Source: Ruminococcaceae bacterium UBA1865
Lineage (GTDB): Bacteria; Bacillota; Clostridia; Oscillospirales; Acutalibacteraceae
Length of the DNA stretch: 12,108 nucleotides
Direction of reading: 5' to 3'
Assembly: GCA_002338255.1 (NCBI GenBank)
Contig: DDHX01000037.1
Span: 29,284 to 41,391 of the forward strand
Position 1 is the stretch's first letter; the number at the start of each line of letters is the position of its first letter. Both the position numbers and the translations under genes were made by a program. Shown piece by piece: positions 7,545-12,108 of the stretch. The notes beneath the pieces were generated by a model that was not told the origin of the DNA, ran no database searches, and was given only the letters and a program-made list of their open reading frames with translations.

Positions 7545-9527
7545 ATGCTTATAAAATCACTAAGAATGGAGAACTTCCGTCAGTTTAAAGGTACTAACAG
7601 GGTTGAGTTCTCTTGCGATCCGAAGAAAAATGTCACAATCGTTCTCGGTGACAATACTTTTGGTAAAACCACGCTACTTCAAGCTTTCAACTGGTGCTTT
7701 TATGGTGTTGCCATGTTTGATCAGAACCCAGATAACCTACTAAACCTTGAGGTCGCGAGTGAGATGCTCAATGGTGATACGAGAATGGTAGAGGTTGAAA
7801 TCATCGTAATCCATGATGGGACGGAATATGTAATTACTCGAACACAGCGGTATAACTGCAACAATGGCAAGGTTCGTGGCGAGGTAATGCCTCAACCCAA
7901 GGTGTCGTATAAGCAGCCAGATGGACAAACGGAGTCTGTGAAAGCATTACAGGTGAACAATGTTATCAATAACATTCTGCCACAAGATTTATCTACCTAC
8001 TTCTTCTTTGATACTGAACGCGTCAACAGCATAAGCACTCGTCGAGATGTTGCTGAAGCTGTAAAGGGATTGTTGGGCTTAACAATTTTGGATAGCGCAA
8101 TCAAGCACTTAGGCACCCGCAGCACAAAGACTTCTGTTATTGGAAAATATTACGCCAGCATGGATACGGATGGCGACAGCAAGGCACAGGATGCACTTCG
8201 CCGTATTCAAGCGGCTGAAGGAAAACGAGCCGCCATCGCCGAGCAATTGGAAGAGTGCAAATCTCAAATCAATCACTACGAAGGTAGAAAAGAACAGCTC
8301 GACACGATTCTGCGTGATAACCAGACAACGGCCACCTTACAGAAGAAGAAAGAAGATTTGGATCGGCGCACCGCGGAGGAAAGGAAAGCCCTCGATTCAA
8401 CCATGGCTGCATTTTTCAGGGAATTCAGTCAAGGCTCCTTAGCATTTTTCGCACAGCCTCTCCTTGCCACTACAGGGGCTTTCTTAAAGGAAGTAAAAGT
8501 TGACGACAAAGGGGTGCGAGATCTCACTAAGCCAACAATTGAGGAATTGATTAAGCGTGGACGTTGCATATGCGGTGCGGAGATACATGAAGGCAATGAT
8601 GCCTATCAGCACCTAATGGCAGAACTGGCATATGTTCCACCTGAATCTATAGGAAATACTGTCCGTCATTATCGTGACCGGCTTAATAGCTTCTCCCGTC
8701 CTGCTGAACGCATCTATGACAGCTTGTCTGAGCGCTATCAGTCTATATACCGTTCAAAAACTCGTATACAAGAATGGGAAGACGAATTGACGGAAATAAG
8801 CTCTCAAATAAAAGGCAAGGAAAACATGAAGCAGTACGAAGCGGAGCTTGTTGATGTAAAAAGCCGCTTACGTGAGCTAAATGTCAAAAAAGAGCGACTT
8901 ATACGTGACGACGCAACTGAAAAACGTGATATAGATCAGTACAAGAAAGTCTATGATAGTCTCGTAGCTGTTTCGGGTAAAAACAAGGAAATAATGACCT
9001 TGATTGAATACGCAGAAGGAATTCATGACTGGCTCGTTGAGACCTATTCTGAAAAAGAAAGTACCATACGCGAGTCTCTTGAAACCAAGGTCAACGACAT
9101 TTTTGAAAAAATGTATCATGGTCACAGGCGTGTTGTTATTGACCAAAAATACCAAGTCTCATTGTTGACTACAATAGCCGACAAGGAAATTGCGGCTGGA
9201 GAATCCGAAGGCTCAAACCGTGTTAAGAACTTCGCATTTATTGCTGGCCTTGTTGCATTGGCAAAAGAACGGATAATGACAGATGGTTCAGAGAATGGCT
9301 TCGACCTTTCGTCCGAACCGTACCCGCTGGTAATGGATGCTCCGTTCTCAAATGCAGATGAAACACACACGGCTAACATTTCTAAAGTGCTTCCTGAAAT
9401 AGCCGAACAAGTAATAATGTTTGTCATGCATAAAGACTGGCGCTACGCAGAACCTGTCATGTCTCATCGAGTTGGGCAACAATATCAGCTCAACAAGGTC
9501 AGCGAAACATATACGAAGCTTCAATAA
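7545..9527 (+). CDS. dndD-like: DndD-like SMC/Rad50-type ATPase (DNA sulfur modification)
   Basis: The product has 660 residues, close to the usual DndD length. Seen: the N-terminus LRMENFRQFKG, typical of DndD and RecF/SbcC relatives; Walker A GDNTFGKTT (35-43, K41); FFFDTERV (153-160), corresponding to the FFFDGE motif of DndD; a coiled-coil arm of about 200-500 interrupted by GRCICGAEI with C341 and C343, a CxC zinc-hook-like apex; GESEGSNRVKNF (552-563) where the ABC signature is expected; and Walker B YPLVMDAPFSNADE (593-606, D598). It would be an ABC-type head that dimerises around ATP, with arms joined at the apex. DndD acts in the cytoplasm with DndC and DndE, where its ATPase and nicking activity supports sulfur insertion into the DNA backbone. 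The signature region departs from the usual LSxGE form, so it may be a separate DndD-like subgroup. The start is set by AGGAGG at 7533-7538. A generic SbcC-like repair ATPase is the alternative, but the desulfurase neighbour favours DndD. Confidence 0.83.
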   Translation: MLIKSLRMENFRQFKGTNRVEFSCDPKKNVTIVLGDNTFGKTTLLQAFNWCFYGVAMFDQNPDNLLNLEVASEMLNGDTRMVEVEIIVIHDGTEYVITRTQRYNCNNGKVRGEVMPQPKVSYKQPDGQTESVKALQVNNVINNILPQDLSTYFFFDTERVNSISTRRDVAEAVKGLLGLTILDSAIKHLGTRSTKTSVIGKYYASMDTDGDSKAQDALRRIQAAEGKRAAIAEQLEECKSQINHYEGRKEQLDTILRDNQTTATLQKKKEDLDRRTAEERKALDSTMAAFFREFSQGSLAFFAQPLLATTGAFLKEVKVDDKGVRDLTKPTIEELIKRGRCICGAEIHEGNDAYQHLMAELAYVPPESIGNTVRHYRDRLNSFSRPAERIYDSLSERYQSIYRSKTRIQEWEDELTEISSQIKGKENMKQYEAELVDVKSRLRELNVKKERLIRDDATEKRDIDQYKKVYDSLVAVSGKNKEIMTLIEYAEGIHDWLVETYSEKESTIRESLETKVNDIFEKMYHGHRRVVIDQKYQVSLLTTIADKEIAAGESEGSNRVKNFAFIAGLVALAKERIMTDGSENGFDLSSEPYPLVMDAPFSNADETHTANISKVLPEIAEQVIMFVMHKDWRYAEPVMSHRVGQQYQLNKVSETYTKLQ

Positions 9528-9532
9528 GGAGG
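9526..9532 (+). promoter_or_regulatory. Ribosome binding site AAGGAGG before the 182-aa gene
   Basis: AAGGAGG overlaps the stop codon (9525-9527) of the DndD-like gene. GTG at 9538 and ATG at 9541 are both in frame; spacings are 5 and 8 bases, so ATG at 9541 is preferred. The long upstream extension of this frame, back to 9421, lies inside the DndD-like gene and is not needed. Confidence 0.75.
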
Positions 9533-9540
9533 AATATGTG

Positions 9541-10089
9541 ATGTTTGAAAATGATTATACGATTACCGGTAAGCATGCCACATACCTCAAATATTTGGCA
9601 GTAAAAAACTCGAAAGAAGATGACGATGCTAGCACATCTTCTGCCCGGTTGTTTGAACGCTATATCGATGTCTACATGAACGCAGCAATTTGGGGGTTGC
9701 TTTATTCAAAAAAAGCCAAACGAGACTCATCGTCTGACGATAGAGCACGAGTTTATGCGGACGCCTTCGCAAATGAGCGGGACAACTGCGTTTTCCTTTA
9801 TCGTATGGTAATGCTCCTTGATAAAAGCGTAGATTTAACGCCCGACGAACGTGTTGATAGGGCATTCAGGTATGATACTCAGCCGGAAAAAGCTGACGCT
9901 TTTCGTGAAAACATGGAGCTTTTCCATGATTATGTACGTGGCGGAATTGAGTTGATATATGAGCATTTTACAGACGGTTGCTCAACTCGCGATGACTACA
10001 TAAACAAAGTGTATGAGGTGGTTACAACTTTCAAAAAAGAAATTGAAGGTTACGCATATGATGAGGAACTGGCTAAGTTAATAAAGTAA
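9541..10089 (+). CDS. Unknown helical protein (182 aa) encoded directly after the DndD-like gene
   Basis: I do not recognise this family with certainty. The 182 residues look almost wholly helical and soluble, with no signal peptide, membrane span or enzyme motif. Segments that look like conserved core are GKHATYLKYLAV near the start, FERYIDVYMNAAIWGLLYSK, YADAFANERDNCVFLYRMVMLL (shown as YADAFANERDN and FLYRMVMLL), DERVDRAFRYD and FHDYVRGGIELIYEHF. The dense Arg/Asp/Tyr pattern suggests a real structured domain rather than a chance frame. In classical dnd operons the gene after dndD is dndE, a small DNA-binding protein of about 110-120 residues; this product is longer and does not resemble the DndE I remember. 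It may still take the DndE position as a DndD partner, which is inference from gene order only. It starts 13 bases after the DndD-like stop and is followed by a 30-base gap. Confidence 0.85.
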   Translation: MFENDYTITGKHATYLKYLAVKNSKEDDDASTSSARLFERYIDVYMNAAIWGLLYSKKAKRDSSSDDRARVYADAFANERDNCVFLYRMVMLLDKSVDLTPDERVDRAFRYDTQPEKADAFRENMELFHDYVRGGIELIYEHFTDGCSTRDDYINKVYEVVTTFKKEIEGYAYDEELAKLIK

Positions 10090-10103
10090 AGCCAATTAAT
10101 ATT

Positions 10104-10113
10104 GGAAAGAGAT
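10104..10113 (+). promoter_or_regulatory. Purine-rich ribosome binding site before a GTG start
   Basis: GGAAAGAGAT precedes the in-frame GTG at 10120, with GAG ending 8 bases before it. The TTG at 10102 lies in front of this site and has no ribosome binding sequence of its own, so GTG at 10120 is the better start. Confidence 0.6.
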
Positions 10114-10119
10114 GACAGT

Positions 10120-11091
10120 GTGGATACCATCCGTTTTGAAGACTTCTATAAAAATGCTATGGATTTTTTTATTGAAGCCGGACACGCTGCATCTTCTGTT
10201 CCAGTATATTTTAATCATTCAGTAAAGCAGGTCATTTATTTTGATACCAAAAAGTCACTGCTAATTGATAATGCTCAGAGACGCGACTTGGAATATGCCG
10301 TAAACATTTCTCATCTGTTTGATATAGGCGATGATGTATTTACTGCTCAAATTGGAGAAAAGGTGTCCTATTATTCGATTGTTATCGAATGTGAAAAGAA
10401 AAGTCGAAGTCAAATAGCATACGAGACACATATGCTGTTGCATCCTGCTTTTGAGGCAGACATGTCCATTGTTTTATTTAGGCATGACGATGAAGTGATG
10501 GTGTCTATATGGGGCTCTGGCTCAGATTTAATCCTTTCAGATTGGTACAATGTAGATACAGATTATGACAGCTTTGTAGAGCGCTTACATATAGCCAATT
10601 TCTCCTTATCGTCTGCAAAAGAATTTGTGTCAGATTTGAGTTACTGTATCGCTCGCGATTACTATTTTCGATCGGCAACTGATAGTAATACCATGTATAG
10701 TTTGCTTCCAGTTAATTTCTTTGGGGCAACCGATATCTCAGATACAATTGATAAAGAAACCATAAAAGAGACTATTCGTGAAATACTTACTGCACCAGAA
10801 AAAGCATACGGTGATGATTACATTGAACCAGCATCTCGTTCAGTAGAAGCCGTGGGCGACATCGATATCGAACTTGATTTGTTGAGCTTCGAACTTGAAT
10901 CTGAAGAAGAGACTATACCTGACGAAATACTTAATGACGATGAGGGTGAGCGCAATGGCGATTTTGACGAAATCGAAGGCGAAGAAGAGTCTGCCAAGGA
11001 TGAGTATGAATTTGACGATGTCGATCCTGAAGTGTTTAAAGATGCAAGTCAACTGGTAAAATGGCTGAAAAAGAATGAAGCCATCATCTAA
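10120..11091 (+). CDS. Unknown protein (323 aa) with a highly acidic C-terminal region
   Basis: From the GTG at 10120 the product has 323 residues; a TTG start at 10102 would add six. I do not recognise the family. The first two-thirds (about 1-215) look like a mixed alpha/beta domain, with strands such as QVIYFDTKKSLLI, YYSIVIECEKK and ADMSIVLFRHDDEVMVSIW, and LSDWYNVDTDYDSF after them. Residues 247-306 are extreme: 29 of 60 are Asp or Glu and only 2 are Lys or Arg. A short, more basic end follows (DASQLVKWLKKNEAII). The acidic stretch is probably disordered or a nucleic-acid-mimicking or protein-binding tail. There are no membrane spans, signal peptide or nuclease motif that I can see. It is spaced 30 bases after the 182-residue gene and 13 before the next, so it belongs to the same operon. 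A sensor, regulator or DNA-mimic role is only a guess. Confidence 0.82.
   Translation: MDTIRFEDFYKNAMDFFIEAGHAASSVPVYFNHSVKQVIYFDTKKSLLIDNAQRRDLEYAVNISHLFDIGDDVFTAQIGEKVSYYSIVIECEKKSRSQIAYETHMLLHPAFEADMSIVLFRHDDEVMVSIWGSGSDLILSDWYNVDTDYDSFVERLHIANFSLSSAKEFVSDLSYCIARDYYFRSATDSNTMYSLLPVNFFGATDISDTIDKETIKETIREILTAPEKAYGDDYIEPASRSVEAVGDIDIELDLLSFELESEEETIPDEILNDDEGERNGDFDEIEGEEESAKDEYEFDDVDPEVFKDASQLVKWLKKNEAII
10858..11037 (+). other. Acidic low-complexity coding segment
   Basis: This stretch encodes residues 247-306 of the 323-residue protein, with 29 acidic residues in 60. The bases are rich in GA-type codons (gaa, gat, gac, gag) but do not form an exact DNA repeat. Confidence 0.8.
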
Positions 11092-11097
11092 GGAGAG
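11090..11097 (+). promoter_or_regulatory. Ribosome binding site AAGGAGAG before the last gene
   Basis: AAGGAGAG overlaps the stop codon of the acidic-tail gene (TAA 11089-11091) and lies 7 bases before the ATG at 11105. It shows that the final open frame is the next gene of the same operon. Confidence 0.75.
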
Positions 11098-11104
11098 CGT
11101 ATAG

Positions 11105-12108
11105 ATGGATATTCAAGAATATATCGAAGGACTTAACGGAGAAATTTCAGCCGCAGGAGATTTTTCAAGAACGGATGTTTATGATACGTTTGAACGTTTT
11201 ATTTGCGACAAAGAATTTCTTCATTCATTTGTAGATATGGGAATATTTAGCTACGAGTATGTGTGGTATAAGGGTATATTTGAAGGAACGCTTTTTGATG
11301 AAGTCATAGAGTATGTGATAAGCTTGTTTCGGATTGCATACGCTCAGTGCCCGAACGATTGTGCGCAAATTTTTCAAAAAAACTATTATGATGTTTCTAA
11401 AGGCTATGCAAGTCATACTCAGCTAGCATGGCTCCATAATACGTCAATGCCACAAAAACGACTTGATTTATTCGTAAAATCTGCTTTTGAAGTCATAGGA
11501 GATTGTATTGAATGTTCATTACATCCACACTTACTATTTACTTATCAGCTTATTCGAATTGCGGATGGAAAGGCCACCAACGAGCCAAAGCTCGGTATTA
11601 TTGTCAATGAATTAATAAACAAGAAGGATATTTTGCAAGCAGTTTACCGTGATATGCTTTTCGGTATTTCAATTGCTCAATGGAGAAATATAGCATACCA
11701 TTCCAACTACAGTATCAATGGCGGCAAAATAAAAATATGGTATGGGGAAAAGCAACAAAAAGAAGCTGTTTTTGTCGAGAACGATATTCTTCAAGTATTG
11801 CATGCTATAGATGCCTTGCTGTATATGCATAAAACAATTCACACTTTGCTATCTGTGGACTTTTATAGTATTCTTGATACTAAAGGGGTGCTTTTGTCAA
11901 AAAGCCAGGAAACGCTAGGCGATGATATTATCATCCAAATTGCAGAGTCCGCTTATGTTTTTGGATTGTTATTAGTCGACTATGACAGAGATAATGACAT
12001 GGTAATTCTGTCAATCAGGCGTGAGCCTATCAGTCAACCGGAGATAGAGAACTTTTTGAGAGTGGCATTTAATTTGCTTAAAGAGAACTTCAAAATACTT
12101 ATTTATAG
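11105..12108 (+). CDS. Unknown protein with HEPN-type RNxxxH motif, incomplete at the window end
   Basis: An open frame runs from the ATG at 11105 to the last base with no stop, giving 334 whole codons; the C-terminus is outside the window. The protein looks mainly helical in its first 240 residues. It contains QWRNIAYHSNY with R194, N195 and H199. R-N-x-x-x-H inside a helix, followed by a turn and a short strand (GGKIKIWYG), is the pattern of HEPN domains, which are dimeric RNases or nucleotide-binding partners common in phage defence and toxin-antitoxin loci. From about residue 220 another helical run (NDILQVLHAIDALLYMHKTI) follows, then a possible alpha/beta end. No membrane span or signal peptide is visible. 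If the HEPN reading is right, this could be the RNA-cutting effector of the operon, but a single six-residue motif is weak evidence. It follows the acidic-tail gene by 13 bases. Confidence 0.85.
   Translation, partial: MDIQEYIEGLNGEISAAGDFSRTDVYDTFERFICDKEFLHSFVDMGIFSYEYVWYKGIFEGTLFDEVIEYVISLFRIAYAQCPNDCAQIFQKNYYDVSKGYASHTQLAWLHNTSMPQKRLDLFVKSAFEVIGDCIECSLHPHLLFTYQLIRIADGKATNEPKLGIIVNELINKKDILQAVYRDMLFGISIAQWRNIAYHSNYSINGGKIKIWYGEKQQKEAVFVENDILQVLHAIDALLYMHKTIHTLLSVDFYSILDTKGVLLSKSQETLGDDIIIQIAESAYVFGLLLVDYDRDNDMVILSIRREPISQPEIENFLRVAFNLLKENFKILIY
11684..11701 (+). other. Candidate HEPN RNxxxH motif
   Basis: These codons encode R194 to H199 (RNIAYH) of the last protein. The spacing R-x4-H with Asn directly after Arg is the usual form of the HEPN RNase active-site motif. 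It sits after a hydrophobic helix (LFGISIAQW), as in known HEPN folds. This is a motif match by eye only. Confidence 0.45.

Noticed and set aside
8140..8442. 100-codon forward frame inside the DndD-like gene
   Set aside because: It is out of frame with the coiled-coil coding region, which explains its charged composition; it has no ribosome binding site.
9421..9540. N-terminal extension of the 182-residue protein into the DndD-like gene
   Set aside because: It would overlap the DndD-like C-terminus by more than 100 bases, and a strong ribosome binding site lies at 9526-9532 in front of ATG 9541.
11225..11416. 63-codon antisense frame near the window end
   Set aside because: It lies opposite the last forward gene, which has a good start, a ribosome binding site and an open frame to the window end.
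1..12108. CRISPR array, tRNA, rRNA, insertion sequence or attachment site
   Set aside because: No spaced direct repeats, cloverleaf, conserved rRNA segment, transposase or inverted end repeats were seen; nearly every base is within a gene.

Overview
The window is about 12.1 kb of moderately AT-rich bacterial DNA. It is filled almost edge to edge by nine same-strand (+) genes with strong AGGAGG-type ribosome binding sites, gaps of at most about 30 bases, and one 8-base gene overlap. Base composition, the Shine-Dalgarno style and the EF2568-like subtype of the cysteine desulfurase suggest a Firmicute, probably a Clostridia-class gut-type organism. This is inference: there is no rRNA or other taxonomic marker. 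I see no tRNA, rRNA, CRISPR array, insertion sequence, promoter or terminator, so the window looks like the interior of one long operon that runs off both ends.

Layout: (1) bases 2-409, the C-terminal end of a DUF4007 protein whose start lies upstream; (2) 421-4032, a 1203-residue P-loop ATPase; (3) 4046-5191, a PLP-dependent class V aminotransferase / cysteine desulfurase; (4) 5211-7388, a PLD-nuclease plus superfamily 2 helicase fusion; (5) 7381-7533, a 50-residue charged helical protein overlapping the helicase end; (6) 7545-9527, a DndD-like SMC/Rad50-type ATPase with a CxC zinc-hook-like motif; (7) 9541-10089, a 182-residue helical unknown; (8) 10120-11091, a 323-residue unknown with a very acidic tail; (9) 11105 to the window end, an incomplete gene with an RNxxxH motif of the HEPN type.

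How it may work together: a cysteine desulfurase and a DndD-like ATPase in one operon are the hallmark of DNA phosphorothioate (sulfur-for-oxygen backbone) modification systems. DUF4007 genes, as I recall them, tend to sit next to PAPS-reductase-like (DndC-type) sulfur-transfer genes. The operon nevertheless lacks, within view, recognisable DndB, DndE, DndFGH, SspE or BREX PglZ/PglX. The best reading is a divergent sulfur-linked DNA modification/restriction (phage defence) system. Desulfurase and DndD-like proteins would belong to the modification side, and the PLD-helicase, large ATPase and perhaps the HEPN-like protein to the targeting or effector side. The sulfur transferase itself is not in the window and would be predicted just upstream or downstream. 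The last three genes and the 50-residue gene have no function I can name.
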